A stretch of DNA of 40,770 bases from an uncultured Clostridia bacterium (GCA_944333055.1 CALVKT010000011.1:1-40770); one strand, 5' to 3'. Shown: positions 14,727 to 23,465, counted from the first letter of the stretch. Notes: a model not told the origin generated them from the sequence alone. Numbers and translations are program-made.

Positions 14727-16094
14727 TCAGGTTTTTTTCTCCTCTTCCTCCAAGCGCTTGATGCGCGCGGCAATCGCGCTGCGCAGCGCGGTCTCCGCGT
14801 CCAGATCCATCGCGTGCGCGGCCGCGCACAGGCACATGAGCGCCTGGGCGAGCTGCGCCTCGCCCGCGCCCGGCGCGCAGAGCGCCTCAAGCGCCGCGCG
14901 CGCGTCGCCGAGCGCCTGCTCCGGCGCGATCGTCTCGCCCTTCGCCTGCGCGATGCGGCGCACGATCTTCTGGGCGCGCATGAGCGCGGGCAGCGACGCG
15001 GGCACGTCGCGCACGCGCGCGAGCGCCGTCTGCTCGCCGCGCTCCCTCTTCTTCGCATTCTCCCAGACGGAGACGACCGCCTGCGCGTTTTCCGCCTTCG
15101 CCTTGCCGAACACGTGCTCGTGGCGCGTGATCATCTTGTGCGCCGCCATGCTCGTCACGTCCCGGTCGGTGAAGGCCCGGTGCTCCGCGCCGATGCAGCT
15201 GTTGAGCGCCACCTGCAGCAGCACGTCGCCCAGCTCGTCGGCGATCTTCATGTCGTCCTCGCCCTCCATGGCCTCGGCGGCCTCGCAGGCCTCCTCGATC
15301 ATGTAGCGGCGCAGCGTGTCGTGCGTCTGCGCCCTGTCCCACGGACAGCCGCCCGGCGCGCGCAGGCGCGAGACGACCTGCAGGAAGTCCTCATAGCTCG
15401 CCCGGCTGCGCGCGTACACGCTCACATAGGGCACCACCACCGCCGTGCGGTGGTCGTAGTGCGGCTGGCGGTCGAGTTCGCACAGCGCGATGGGCCGCGC
15501 CTGCGCGCCCGGCTGCGCGGCGTTTTCCAGAAAATACACCGTCATCTCGTCGTCAAACAGGTCTCCCAGCCAGAGCTTGACATCCGAGGCGATGTATCGG
15601 TTGTCGATCTCCGTGATCACCTGCGGGCTGTCCGCCTGCACGCGCAGCTCGCCGACAGACAGCGCCGTGATGGCGCGCATGTTCTCGGTGTTCACGCCGA
15701 ATGGGATCACCGCGCAGGCGGCGCAGTCCGCCAGCGACACGCCGCCCACCACGCGCATGCCCACGTCCTCGCCCATCGCCTTGCAAAGCGCGCGCACCGT
15801 GGCGTCGCTGGCCGGTTCGCTGACGGCGTAGCAGAGGTTCCGGCAGGCATGCGCCTTCTCAAGCAGCGCGCCTGCCGCCTGCGCGCACAGCTCGTCAAAG
15901 TCCTCGCTGCGCTCGTAGAGCGCGTCGAGCGTCTGATAGGCGATGCCCCGCTCTTCAAGCGTGTGTACCGCGCCGTGGCGCGCCGTGCGCAGCACGAGCG
16001 CATCCGCGCCCTGCATCGCCTCCAGCGCGCCCAGCGTCAGCGACTGCGCGCTGTCCGGGCCGAGCGCCACGACGGTGATGATGTGTTCCTTCAT
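14727..16094 (-). CDS. MazG-family nucleotide pyrophosphohydrolase with N-terminal methylase-like domain (YabN type)
   Basis: A 455-aa two-domain protein. Residues 1 to about 215 form a tetrapyrrole (corrin/porphyrin) methylase-like domain starting HIITVVALGPDS (the usual GxGPGD loop is only loosely kept) with CYAVSEPASDAT. Residues from about 230 are MazG: LRAPGGCPWDRAQTHDTL, then EEACEAAEAM (EExxE metal ligands) and DELGDVLLQV (ExxD type). MazG hydrolyses NTPs to NMP and pyrophosphate as house-cleaning. The fusion is the same as in Bacillus YabN. Start ATG 16094 with AAGGGA upstream. It follows the GT2 gene with a weak terminator between. Confidence 0.9.
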   Translation of the reverse strand: MKEHIITVVALGPDSAQSLTLGALEAMQGADALVLRTARHGAVHTLEERGIAYQTLDALYERSEDFDELCAQAAGALLEKAHACRNLCYAVSEPASDATVRALCKAMGEDVGMRVVGGVSLADCAACAVIPFGVNTENMRAITALSVGELRVQADSPQVITEIDNRYIASDVKLWLGDLFDDEMTVYFLENAAQPGAQARPIALCELDRQPHYDHRTAVVVPYVSVYARSRASYEDFLQVVSRLRAPGGCPWDRAQTHDTLRRYMIEEACEAAEAMEGEDDMKIADELGDVLLQVALNSCIGAEHRAFTDRDVTSMAAHKMITRHEHVFGKAKAENAQAVVSVWENAKKRERGEQTALARVRDVPASLPALMRAQKIVRRIAQAKGETIAPEQALGDARAALEALCAPGAGEAQLAQALMCLCAAAHAMDLDAETALRSAIAARIKRLEEEEKKT

Positions 16095-16107
16095 GCTGTC
16101 CCTTCTT

Positions 16108-16130
16108 GAAAAAGGCAGGCGCCTGCCTGC
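16108..16130 (-). terminator. Terminator after the glycosyltransferase gene
   Basis: On the minus strand AGGCAG-GCGC-CTGCCT followed by TTTTTC. The stem is short, so read-through into mazG is possible. Confidence 0.6.
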
Positions 16131-16136
16131 CTGTGA

Positions 16137-17087
16137 TCACTTGTTGAGCACGCGCTCGATGATGAAGCGCGGGCGGCGCTTGGTTTCGTTGTAGATCTTG
16201 CCGATGTACTCGCCCACTACGCCCAGGCTCAGCAGCTGAATGCCGCCGATCAGCCAGATGGAGCCCATCAGCGATGTCCAGCCGGCGGAGGTGTGCCCCG
16301 TCAGCTTGGCGATGAGCGCGTAGAGCAGCATGATCAGACTGACCACGAAGACGATCACCCCGGCGCTGAGCACCAGCCGGATCGGCTTGACGGAGAAGGA
16401 CGTGATGCCGTCCGCCGCAAAGGCGAGCATCTTCTTGAGCGGATACTTGCTCTCGCCCGCGAAGCGCTCGGCGCGCTCATAGGTCACCGTCGTCCACCTG
16501 TAGCCGATCTGCGGGACGATGCCGCGCAGGAAGAGGTTCACCTCGCCAAACTGCGCCAGCCCTTCCACCGCGCGGCGGCTCATCAGGCGGTAGTCCGCGT
16601 GGTTAAACACGATGTCCACGCCCAGCGCCTTCATCACCTTGTAGAACGCCTCGGCGGTGAAGCGCTTGAAGAACGTGTCGGTGTCGCGCTTGCTGCGCAC
16701 GCCGTAGACGACCTCGTAGCCCTCCAGATAGTGATCGACCATGGCGTCCACGGCGTTGATGTCGTCCTGCAGGTCCGCATCCATGGAGACGATCATGTCC
16801 GCGTAGTTGACCGCCGTGAGCAGGCCCGCCAGCAGCGCGTTTTGATGGCCGCGGTTGCGCGAGAGGTTCACGCCGGAGAAGAGATCCGGCTCCTGCTCGT
16901 GCAGGCGCTCGATGATCGGCCATGTGTCGTCGCTGGAGCCGTCGTTGACGAACATGATGCGGCTCTTGTCGCTGATCTTGCCCTGCGCGCGCAGCGCGAG
17001 CACCTTTTCCCTGAGGCGCCTGCTGGTCTCCGGCAGCACCTCCTGCTCCTTGTAACAGGGAACGACGATGTAAAGCGTATTGTTCAT
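16137..17087 (-). CDS. GT2 glycosyltransferase of the polyprenyl-phosphate glycosyltransferase (GtrB/DPM) type
   Basis: A 316-aa protein. The N-terminal GT-A domain has LYIVVPCYKEQEVL, FVNDGSSDDTW (NDGSxD) and MDADLQDD, the metal- and UDP-sugar-binding DxD region. Two membrane helices lie at about 235-255 and 275-295 (LSAGVIVFVVSLIMLLYAL and the segment before GEYIGKIYNETKRRP). This is the layout of enzymes that load a sugar onto undecaprenyl phosphate. The end, RRPRFIIERVLNK, is typical of Firmicutes members. ATG 17087 is preceded by GGAAAGG. Substrate and acceptor glycan are unknown; it sits in the rsmD-coaD run with no GtrA partner adjacent. Confidence 0.88.
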   Translation of the reverse strand: MNNTLYIVVPCYKEQEVLPETSRRLREKVLALRAQGKISDKSRIMFVNDGSSDDTWPIIERLHEQEPDLFSGVNLSRNRGHQNALLAGLLTAVNYADMIVSMDADLQDDINAVDAMVDHYLEGYEVVYGVRSKRDTDTFFKRFTAEAFYKVMKALGVDIVFNHADYRLMSRRAVEGLAQFGEVNLFLRGIVPQIGYRWTTVTYERAERFAGESKYPLKKMLAFAADGITSFSVKPIRLVLSAGVIVFVVSLIMLLYALIAKLTGHTSAGWTSLMGSIWLIGGIQLLSLGVVGEYIGKIYNETKRRPRFIIERVLNK

Positions 17088-17125
17088 ATGTGTTTCCTTT
17101 CCGCCGCCTGGGCAAACCGGAACCA

Positions 17126-17860
17126 TCAGATCGCGTTGTTGCTGCCTCCCGGCTGCTGGCCGAGCAGGTTGTCGCGCAGGCCGGCCATGTCGGCCGCGCT
17201 GCGCGAGAGCGCCGCCGCCGCGCCGGAGAGGATCTTGTCCACGTGCATGCACGCCTGCGAGTAGATGCTGTCCGCGTCCTTCTCGGCGCGCTCGCGCGTC
17301 TCCATGGCGTAGGCCTGCGCGCGGCGGGAGATCTCGTTGTCGTCCACGAGCATCTGCGCCTGCTGCTGGGCGGCGCTGATGATCTGGTCGGCGCGCGTCT
17401 GCGCGTCGGCGAGGATGGCGTTGGCGTCCTCCTGCGCGCGGCGGCGAGTCTCCTGGTCGTAGGCGTCGGCGTCCGCCTCCACCTCTTCCTTGAATTTCTT
17501 CGCCTTGTTGACCGTGTCGTTGTAGATCCTGTCGGCGTCGTCCGCCGTCCTGTCGGCGCGGGCCTTTGCCTCCGCGATGATCTGCTGGCTGTCCGCGAGC
17601 ACGGACTGCGCCTGCTTGACGGACTTGGGCAGCGCGATGCGCAGCTGGCCGATCAGGTCGGTCATCTCCGCGATGTCCACCACGCAGGAGTTCTTGCGCA
17701 GCGGAATCCGGTACGCGTCGTTCAGCCTGCGCTCCAGCTCGTCGATCACGCGCGTCGTCTGGCCGATGCTCTCCGCGCCGGTCTGCGCCTGTTCCCGGCG
17801 CATGGGACGCTCCTGCTGCGGGGCCGCCTGCTGTTGCCTCTGTTGGTCATTGCGCTCCAT
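17126..17860 (-). CDS. Coiled-coil protein, DivIVA / V-ATPase-subunit-H-like
   Basis: A 244-aa, strongly charged, mostly helical protein without membrane segments. The first 40 residues are Gln-rich; from about 45 to 210 it is continuous coiled coil with repeated AxxxADxxxxxA and EADADAYDQETRRRA patterns. Such proteins follow coaD in many Clostridia and are often annotated as 'ATPase', although no nucleotide-binding motif is visible here. A scaffolding role near the division or polar machinery is possible but unproven. ATG 17860 follows AGGAGGAG. It is 12 nt from coaD. Confidence 0.7.
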   Translation of the reverse strand: MERNDQQRQQQAAPQQERPMRREQAQTGAESIGQTTRVIDELERRLNDAYRIPLRKNSCVVDIAEMTDLIGQLRIALPKSVKQAQSVLADSQQIIAEAKARADRTADDADRIYNDTVNKAKKFKEEVEADADAYDQETRRRAQEDANAILADAQTRADQIISAAQQQAQMLVDDNEISRRAQAYAMETRERAEKDADSIYSQACMHVDKILSGAAAALSRSAADMAGLRDNLLGQQPGGSNNAI

Positions 17861-17872
17861 GTGATCTCCTCC

Positions 17873-18358
17873 TCATTTCCCTGCGCTGCCAAGCGCCGCA
17901 CGAATCTCCTGCGCGACGCACGCGGGCACCATCTCGCCGATGTCCCCGCCGAACGCCGCGATCTGGCGCACGACGCTCGATGAAATGCTCGCGCACGCCT
18001 CGGACGTGGGCATGAGCAGCGTCTCCACGCCGCCGATGCGCCGGTTGACCTGCGCCATGCCGTATTCCGCCTCAAAATCGCCCAGCGGGCGCACCCCGCG
18101 CACCAGGCAGGCCGCGCCGTATGCCCTCGCGCAGTCCACGGTCAGCCCCGCGTGCGCGACGACGCGCACGTTCCCAAATCCAGCGCACGCCTTTTCAAGC
18201 AGCGCCACCCGCTGCGCAACGCTCAGCGCGCCGCGCTTGTCCGGGTTGTGCATCACCGCGACGATCAGCTCGCCGCACAGCGCGCTGGCGCGCGCGATGA
18301 TCTCCATGTGCCCGCGCGTCACCGGGTCAAAGCTGCCCGGATACATCATGCGCATCAT
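17873..18358 (-). CDS. coaD: Phosphopantetheine adenylyltransferase
   Basis: A 161-aa enzyme of the fourth step of coenzyme A synthesis (4'-phosphopantetheine + ATP to dephospho-CoA). The nucleotidyltransferase signature is intact: YPGSFDPVTRGHMEII (T/HxGH), LVRGVRPLGDFEAEYGMAQVNRR, and ISSSVVRQIA (the ISSSxxR ATP loop). Length is normal. ATG 18358 overlaps the rsmD stop (ATGA); GGAGG lies 7 nt before it. A second Met directly follows and could be used. The rsmD-coaD pairing is widespread. Confidence 0.97.
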   Translation of the reverse strand: MMRMMYPGSFDPVTRGHMEIIARASALCGELIVAVMHNPDKRGALSVAQRVALLEKACAGFGNVRVVAHAGLTVDCARAYGAACLVRGVRPLGDFEAEYGMAQVNRRIGGVETLLMPTSEACASISSSVVRQIAAFGGDIGEMVPACVAQEIRAALGSAGK

Positions 18359-18927
18359 GTGTGTTCCTCCGTCAAAGCGCGCATACGGCGCACGAGCGTG
18401 ATCTCCGTATCGCCGTAGCGGCGCAGGTCGTACGCCTCAAAGCGCGCGTCCAGCAGCGGCGCCATGCCGCGCCGGTGCTCCACGACGATCAAAAACGCGT
18501 CGCTGAGCAGCCCCATGTCATAGAGTGCCGCGCACATTTCGCCTGTATTCTCCATCCGATACGGCGGGTCGATAAAAACCACGTCGAACCGCTGCCCCTC
18601 GCGCGCGAGCCGGCGCATCGCCTGCTGATAATCCTGTGCGATGAGGCGGCACTGCGTGCCCAGGCGCGAGGTCTGCATGTTGCGCTCAATCGCGCGGCAC
18701 GCGTCGCGGTCCTGATCGATGAGCACGGCGTCCTTCGCGCCGCGGCTGACGGCCTCCAGCGCGAGCGCGCCCGTGCCGGCGAACAGGTCGAGCACCCGCG
18801 CGTCGCCGATGTCCCAGCGGATGATGTTGAACAGCGATTCGCGCACGTAATCCTGCGTGGGCCGGGTCTTGCTGCCCGCAGGCGCGACGAGCGCGCGTCC
18901 GCGCGCCGTTCCGCCGATGATTCTCAT
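18355..18927 (-). CDS. rsmD: 16S rRNA (guanine-966-N2)-methyltransferase RsmD
   Basis: A 190-aa class I SAM-dependent methyltransferase. Markers are MRIIGGTARGR at the start, RPTQDYVRESLFNII, the SAM loop VLDLFAGTGALALEA, and the catalytic FIDPPY (N2-guanine type DPPY). It modifies G966 of 16S rRNA in the small subunit. The ATG at 18927 has GGGAG 6 nt upstream and places MRIIGG at the N-terminus as usual; the upstream in-frame ATG at 18945 is less well placed. It is the first gene of the operon behind a strong promoter. Confidence 0.95.
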   Translation of the reverse strand: MRIIGGTARGRALVAPAGSKTRPTQDYVRESLFNIIRWDIGDARVLDLFAGTGALALEAVSRGAKDAVLIDQDRDACRAIERNMQTSRLGTQCRLIAQDYQQAMRRLAREGQRFDVVFIDPPYRMENTGEMCAALYDMGLLSDAFLIVVEHRRGMAPLLDARFEAYDLRRYGDTEITLVRRMRALTEEHT

Positions 18928-18960
18928 AAGCCGCTCCCTTCGCACCCTTTCCGGTTCCCT

Positions 18961-18989
18961 ATTATATCAGAGAAAACAGGGCAAATCAA
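18961..18989 (-). promoter_or_regulatory. Strong sigma-A promoter of the rsmD-coaD operon
   Basis: The minus strand reads TTGATT (18984-18989), a 17-nt spacer ending TGA, then TATAAT (18961-18966), giving an extended -10 as well. It lies 34 nt before the rsmD start. Confidence 0.85.
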
Positions 18990-19022
18990 CCCTGACGCGG
19001 CGCTCCCCGGCAATTCCCGGCG

Positions 19023-19051
19023 TTGCCCGCCGCGTTGATTCATGGTATACT
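19023..19051 (+). promoter_or_regulatory. Sigma-A promoter of the radical SAM gene
   Basis: TTGCCC (19023-19028), a 17-nt spacer, then TATACT (19046-19051), preceded by TG for an extended -10. It is 46 nt before ATG 19098. Confidence 0.75.
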
Positions 19052-19097
19052 GACATCGCAAACGCACACGGTTTTGACGCCAAAGGAGTAAGAATGA

Positions 19098-20222
19098 ATG
19101 AAGATATCCAAAAAAGACGCGCTGATGTGGTATGAATTCTTCGCCGGGCTGCCCGATGAGGAAGAGCTGCTCACCCATCAGCAGGAGATCGCGCTGGCGG
19201 CGCTTTCTCAGATCGAGGCCGCCGTCGATGCGCGCCGCGAAGCGCTCATGGCCGGCATCCCCGGCCTCAAGACGCTGGACGGCCGCACCTGTTTCGTCGG
19301 CGACGAACAGAAGTTCTCACGGGGCTGCCGCTCCTGCCTGACCGGCACGGGGCTTAGCGCCGTGCGCAAGACGAACAAGTGCAACATCCAGTGCAAATTC
19401 TGCTACAACTACGGCGAGCTGGATCGCATTCCGCCCATCGGCGAGGGCATGTGGCAGATCGGCGGCACCAGGTTCTATGAGAAGGACATCGACCTGCTGC
19501 TCTCCATCCAGAATAAGCCCACCGGCATCTCCTACGTGTATCTGGAGCCGTTCATGGAGATCGAAACATATTACGGCGTCATCCGCAGGTTCGCCAAGGC
19601 GGGCGTGCACCAGCACATGTACACCAACGGCCTGCTGTGCACGGAGGAGAACCTGCGCGCGCTGGCCGACGCAGGCCTCGACGAGCTGCGCTTCAACCTC
19701 GGCGCGTCCGGCTGCCATCCGCGCGTGATCGAACACATGCGCATCGCCCGGCGCTGCATCCCCTACGTGGGCATCGAGACGCCGATGACGCCGGAGTTTG
19801 AGGCGGCGTTCCTGCGCAGAAAGGACGAGATCCTTTCCATCGGGCTGGACTTCATGAACTGTGCGGAGCTGCACCTCAACCCCAACAACATCGGCAACTA
19901 CGCGGGCGAAAACCTGTACATGGCGCGCCTTGGGTACGTCTCCCCGATCTGGAGCCGGGAGATCACGCTGCGCCTGATGAAGATGGCGGACGAGGAGAAA
20001 TGGCCGATGCTCGTGCACGACTGCTCCAACCACACCAAGTTCGCCCGCGGGCTGAACCTGCGCGCCAAAGAGGGCGGCTGCTTCGGCGCCAGCGACTACG
20101 CCTGCGAGTTCCCCGTCATCCCCTACGCGGCGTTTTTGCCGGTGCTGCGCGATGCGTCCTTCGCGTTCCTGGAGGAAGAGCCGCTGCCCGATGGCTACCG
20201 GCCGGGCGATATCGTGCTGTGA
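19098..20222 (+). CDS. Radical SAM enzyme of unknown substrate
   Basis: A 374-aa cytoplasmic enzyme. The radical SAM cluster motif is CNIQCKFC (Cys95, Cys99, Cys102), followed by YNYGELDR. A further pair of cysteines, GCRSC (77 and 80), lies just before it, and more Cys (MNCAE, HDCSNH, GGCFG, YACEF) lie in the second half, which suggests an additional metal site. The middle YVYLEPFMEIETY and HMYTNGLLCTEENL fit the TIM-barrel strands (GG/TNG-type motifs). No substrate family is recognisable and no precursor peptide gene with Cys or repeat character is seen beside it. AAGGAG precedes ATG 19098 by 9 nt; an ATG at 19094 is out of frame. Monocistronic with terminator 20297-20325. Confidence 0.82.
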   Translation: MKISKKDALMWYEFFAGLPDEEELLTHQQEIALAALSQIEAAVDARREALMAGIPGLKTLDGRTCFVGDEQKFSRGCRSCLTGTGLSAVRKTNKCNIQCKFCYNYGELDRIPPIGEGMWQIGGTRFYEKDIDLLLSIQNKPTGISYVYLEPFMEIETYYGVIRRFAKAGVHQHMYTNGLLCTEENLRALADAGLDELRFNLGASGCHPRVIEHMRIARRCIPYVGIETPMTPEFEAAFLRRKDEILSIGLDFMNCAELHLNPNNIGNYAGENLYMARLGYVSPIWSREITLRLMKMADEEKWPMLVHDCSNHTKFARGLNLRAKEGGCFGASDYACEFPVIPYAAFLPVLRDASFAFLEEEPLPDGYRPGDIVL

Positions 20223-20296
20223 CGCCCTTGAAGCCGCCGCGAAGCGGCCGGGCATCCGAGTCGATTCGCCCACGGGACACAAGTCACAATCCATCC

Positions 20297-20325
20297 AAGC
20301 GCGGCGCACGTCCTCCGCGCTTTTT
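20297..20325 (+). terminator. Rho-independent terminator
   Basis: AAGCGCGG (20297-20304) and CCGCGCTT (20315-20322) with a 10-nt loop, ending in TTTTT. It follows the radical SAM gene by 75 nt. Confidence 0.78.
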
Positions 20326-20436
20326 GCATGCGACAAGCCGAATGTTCTGTTCGCCTGCCGGAAATTTGAACAGCCGGCAAGAAATGCCGCCGCTCATCCG
20401 TCAAATGGATAACGACGATTCAGAGGAGGGCAGCGA

Positions 20437-21651
20437 ATGAGAAGGGCTTTGGGATGGATCGTGGCGCTGCTGCTGGCGGCGGCTGCGCCGTCGTGGGCGG
20501 AGGAACTCAAATGGCTGTCGCCCACCATCGGCGGCAACGATGCGGTGATGATCGTGGACAACGGCAGCGACTGGCGCACAAGGCTCAATCTGCGCGCAGA
20601 GCCGCACAAGGGGAGCGATATCCGGGGGCGCATCTATACGGGCACGCGCGTAGAGATCTATGAGGACTACGGCCAGTGGTGCCTGGTGGGGCTGAATCTG
20701 ACCGGAAACGATGTGCTGACCGGCTGTGTCATGAAGCAGTATCTGACGCCGGTCGGGCGCGAATTTTCGGCGCTGTGCCCGCTGGCGGCGGCGGTCGCGG
20801 ACACCGCGGTCACATCCAGCACGGGAGATGTGATCGCGCAGCTCAAGCCGGGCGATCAGGCGCATGTGCTGGCCGTCTGCGGGGATCGGTACTATTTGAT
20901 GACGCCGGACATCGGGCAGGGCTATGCGCCCGCGAGCGCCTTTGCGCCGCTGAGTGAGCCGGAGGAAGGCAGCCGCATCGTGTATCGCACGTTTTATGTG
21001 CCCGCCGGCGGCCTGACCTTCGCGGACGATCGGAACGGATGGGAGATCACGCTCTCTGGCGGCGTGCAGCTTGAGGATTGCTGGCAGATCGAGGGCGAAA
21101 CGCAGTGGCACGTGACGTTTGGCGCGGGCATACAGCGCCCACCGCGCGTGCACGGGTGCATCCCGCAGGAGGCGCTCTCGCCGCACGCCGGCCCGTTTGA
21201 CTTTGGCGGCGAGGTCTACGCCTATGAGAAGAGCTTTATCGTCCGCGTGGGCACGGAAGACGGGACGCCCATCCTCCGGCGCACCCTGCAAAACGGCGAT
21301 GTGCGCTGGGCCGCAGGGGATGTGCCCAGGGAGGCCGTGCTGCTGGAGAGTGACCCATACATCATCGAATGCGAACCGACGGAGCTGCTCACGCAGGAGA
21401 TGATAGACGGCGTGTTTGCCTACCTCCGCGCGCACCATCCGCTGGACGAGCGCACCTGCGGGCAGTCGGTCAACGAGTGGGTGAACGATGCGCTGATCGA
21501 CCGGTGCAGGCTCCGCACATCGCTCGTGTTCGAGCCCACCACGGGCGAGCTGATCATACGCGCCTGGCTGGAGGAGGACGGCGATTATGTGACCGGCGGC
21601 GATCTGGATCCCAAGTCGGGCGCCGTCACCCGATGGGGATGCAACGCATAA
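20437..21651 (+). CDS. Secreted protein with bacterial SH3-like domain
   Basis: A 404-aa exported protein. The signal peptide (MRRALGWIVALLLAAAAPSWA) ends at AWA/E. At about residues 45-95 the pattern RLNLRAEPHKGSD, then GTRVEIYEDYGQWCLVG, is a bacterial SH3 domain, usually a cell-wall or peptide-binding module. A second weak SH3-like stretch (STGDVIAQLKPGDQAHVLAV) follows at about 128-150. The remainder is beta-rich and unassigned. GGAGG lies before ATG 20437. A second exported protein follows by 55 nt and is frameshifted, so the pair may have been an operon. Confidence 0.72.
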   Translation: MRRALGWIVALLLAAAAPSWAEELKWLSPTIGGNDAVMIVDNGSDWRTRLNLRAEPHKGSDIRGRIYTGTRVEIYEDYGQWCLVGLNLTGNDVLTGCVMKQYLTPVGREFSALCPLAAAVADTAVTSSTGDVIAQLKPGDQAHVLAVCGDRYYLMTPDIGQGYAPASAFAPLSEPEEGSRIVYRTFYVPAGGLTFADDRNGWEITLSGGVQLEDCWQIEGETQWHVTFGAGIQRPPRVHGCIPQEALSPHAGPFDFGGEVYAYEKSFIVRVGTEDGTPILRRTLQNGDVRWAAGDVPREAVLLESDPYIIECEPTELLTQEMIDGVFAYLRAHHPLDERTCGQSVNEWVNDALIDRCRLRTSLVFEPTTGELIIRAWLEEDGDYVTGGDLDPKSGAVTRWGCNA

Positions 21652-21706
21652 GCGGAAACGATCGCGCGCATGGACGCGAATGGGAGCGAAGACAGGAGGC
21701 CTGCAT

Positions 21707-22802
21707 ATGATGCGGATGAAAAGCGTGTTGCTGCTGATGGCGCTTTTGCTGATTCCCCTTGTCCAGTCAACGGCGCAGGAGCAGACCATCTTCGGCGGAT
21801 GACCGCATCCTGATGACGGGATACACGTCCTCCTCCGACGGCACGCTGGCGGACAGAACGAAGGAGGGGCGTTCCGGCTGGGCGCTCTGCGTGAATCGGG
21901 CGGGCGAGGTGCTCTTCAGCTTCTGCACCAGAAGGGGCAGTCAGGATGAGATGGAAGCCCCTGTGTTCCACGCGGACGGCACGGCGACCATGCTGCTCAA
22001 CGCCCACGGGCATCAGAAAAAGCAGATGGAACTGATCCGGCTGGATCGGGACGGCAATGTGCTGCATCGCCAGATTCTGATGGAAACCGCATCGGAGGAC
22101 GTCATGCTGCTCGGCTGGGCGTTTGGCGGCGGATACGGGGTGACGAAGTCAAACGCGATCACGGGCAGGCCGCAGTACGCGTTCTACGATTGGGACGGCA
22201 ACGCGCTTTCCACCATACAGGGCGAACGGGATGGCGCGCTGGCAGCCGTCGGCGGAGAGCACGCGGTGGTCTTCCATGATACGGGATTCTGGCTCAGCGC
22301 CTTGGATGCGCGTGGCCAAGAGACGCGGCTGGCCTATCTGTATGACGCGCCATACGGATACGCGCCGCCCCAAACGTACGGCGAGCTGATTTCGCTGTCG
22401 GACGGAAGCTGCGTGGCGGTCGGCCGGGAAGCGATGCGGCAGGGCGCAGCGGGCGTATGCATCCGCTGGACGCCGGACGGGCAAAAGGCGTTTGACCTGC
22501 GCATTCAGGATTGGAGTCTGGAGCGGATCGTGCAGACAGCCGACGGCTATGCGATTCTGGCCACGGGGATTGAGCCGGATTACGGCGCCGAGACGATTGT
22601 CAATCGCCTGTTCCTCGTGGATGAAGCACGGGGAACCACGGAAAGCGCGGCGCTTCCTGCATGCTATCCGTACAGGGCATGGGACGTCGGTGCGCTGAGC
22701 GACGGCACGCCGGTTGTCGTGCAGAACATCATCAACCGCGGAGAGACCGACGCCATGATGATCGTGGCGCATGACCCGCCGCCCGAAAACCCACAAAACT
22801 GA
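21707..22802 (+). pseudogene. Secreted beta-propeller-like protein, frameshifted after the signal peptide
   Basis: GGAGG followed by ATG 21707 opens a frame with a clear signal peptide (MMRMKSVLLLMALLLIPL, then VQSTAQEQ) that stops at TGA 21800-21802 after IFGG. The neighbouring frame then reads on without interruption to 22802, starting ADDRILMTGYTSSSDGTL and continuing ADRTKEGRSGWAL with several WD-like/kelch-like segments. The GG-DDRI-TGYTSSSDG pattern resembles clostridial secreted repeat proteins, in which GG, DDRI and GYTSS occur in one chain, so the two frames belong together. A 1-nt change near 21795-21800 (mutation or sequencing error) explains it. The body alone is about 335 aa with no start signal of its own. 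Confidence 0.7.
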
Positions 22803-22844
22803 TGCCAGTTCTCGATGAAAACGGCCAATCAGAACCGCAATGGC

Positions 22845-22910
22845 CGCTACGCTCCGCTGCGGTTCCCGCCGCTTACGCCGTGATCATAGAAGACGTGAGG
22901 GCTGCCGCCC
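22845..22910 (+). repeat. 66-bp dispersed repeat, copy 1 (inverted relative to copy 2)
   Basis: Bases 22845-22910 are the exact reverse complement of 40703-40768 (66 of 66 bases by direct comparison). The repeat lies outside genes, 42 nt after the pseudogene stop. It contains CGCTTACGCCGTGATCATAG and ends in GGCTGCCGCCC. It has no ORF, no tRNA and no terminator structure, so it is probably a dispersed intergenic element. Confidence 0.93.
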
Positions 22911-22917
22911 CAAATAG

Positions 22918-22954
22918 CACAAAGCGCGCCGCGTTCATCGCAGCGCGCTTTTCC
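22918..22954. terminator. Bidirectional terminator
   Basis: AAAGCGCGC-CGCG and CGCA-GCGCGCTTTT form an imperfect stem around a short loop, with T tracts on both strands. It sits between the convergent genes ending at 22802 (plus) and 22974 (minus). Confidence 0.7.
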
Positions 22955-22973
22955 TGTTCAGCTCGCCCCTGCA

Positions 22974-23372
22974 TCAGCCGTGGCAATGGCAGTCGTGGCC
23001 CTCGCCGCAGTCGCAGTTGTGCCCGTCCTCGTGGTGATCGTGGTGGTCGCAGTTGGGCGCGTCGCTCGCCTCCAGCGTGCCCGCCAGCAGCGCCTGCACC
23101 GCGGCGTCCGCGTCGCCCTGCACGCCGCCGTGAACGGCGATGCCGAACTGCTTGAGCGCATTGAGCGCGCCGCCGCCGATGCCGCCGCAGATCAGTGTGT
23201 CCACGCCGTTCATCATCAGAAAGCCCGCCAGCAGGCTGTGGCCGCTGCCCGTCGCATCCAGGATCTTCTCGGCGACGACCTTGCCGCCCTCGACCTCGTA
23301 GAGCTTGAACTGCGCGCAATGGCCAAAGTGCTGAAATACCTGTCCGTTTTCATACGTGACTGCAATCTTCAT
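22974..23372 (-). CDS. NifX/NifB-type (FeMo-cofactor-binding fold) protein with metal-binding tail
   Basis: A 132-aa protein. Residues 1 to about 100 are the Nitro_FeMo-Co fold: MKIAVTYENGQVFQHFGHC, FKLYEVEGGKV, then LLAGFLMMNGVDTLICGGIGGGA. The last 25 residues alternate His, Cys, Asp and Glu (for example HHDHHED and CDCGEGHDCHCHG), a plausible metal-binding tail. Outside nitrogen fixers, members are small proteins of unknown role that bind metal clusters. No other nif genes are present, so it should not be read as evidence of nitrogen fixation. Start ATG 23372; the SD (AAGGATGAAAGGG) is moderate. It is divergent from the ABC exporter genes. Confidence 0.87.
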   Translation of the reverse strand: MKIAVTYENGQVFQHFGHCAQFKLYEVEGGKVVAEKILDATGSGHSLLAGFLMMNGVDTLICGGIGGGALNALKQFGIAVHGGVQGDADAAVQALLAGTLEASDAPNCDHHDHHEDGHNCDCGEGHDCHCHG

Positions 23373-23465
23373 GCCCTTTCATCCTTCCTGAATCGCCGCC
23401 GCTTGCGGGCGGCCATGGTTCCCTGTCTGGATTCGACGCCGGATGCAAAATTCCTTCGCCGCACG

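Noticed and set aside
22845-22910. 66-bp repeat as an attachment site of an integrated element
   Set aside because: The copies are in inverted orientation, no integrase or tRNA overlap exists, and the enclosed genes are not phage-like.
22974-23372. NifX-like gene as evidence for nitrogen fixation
   Set aside because: No other nif genes are visible; this fold is widespread in non-fixing anaerobes.
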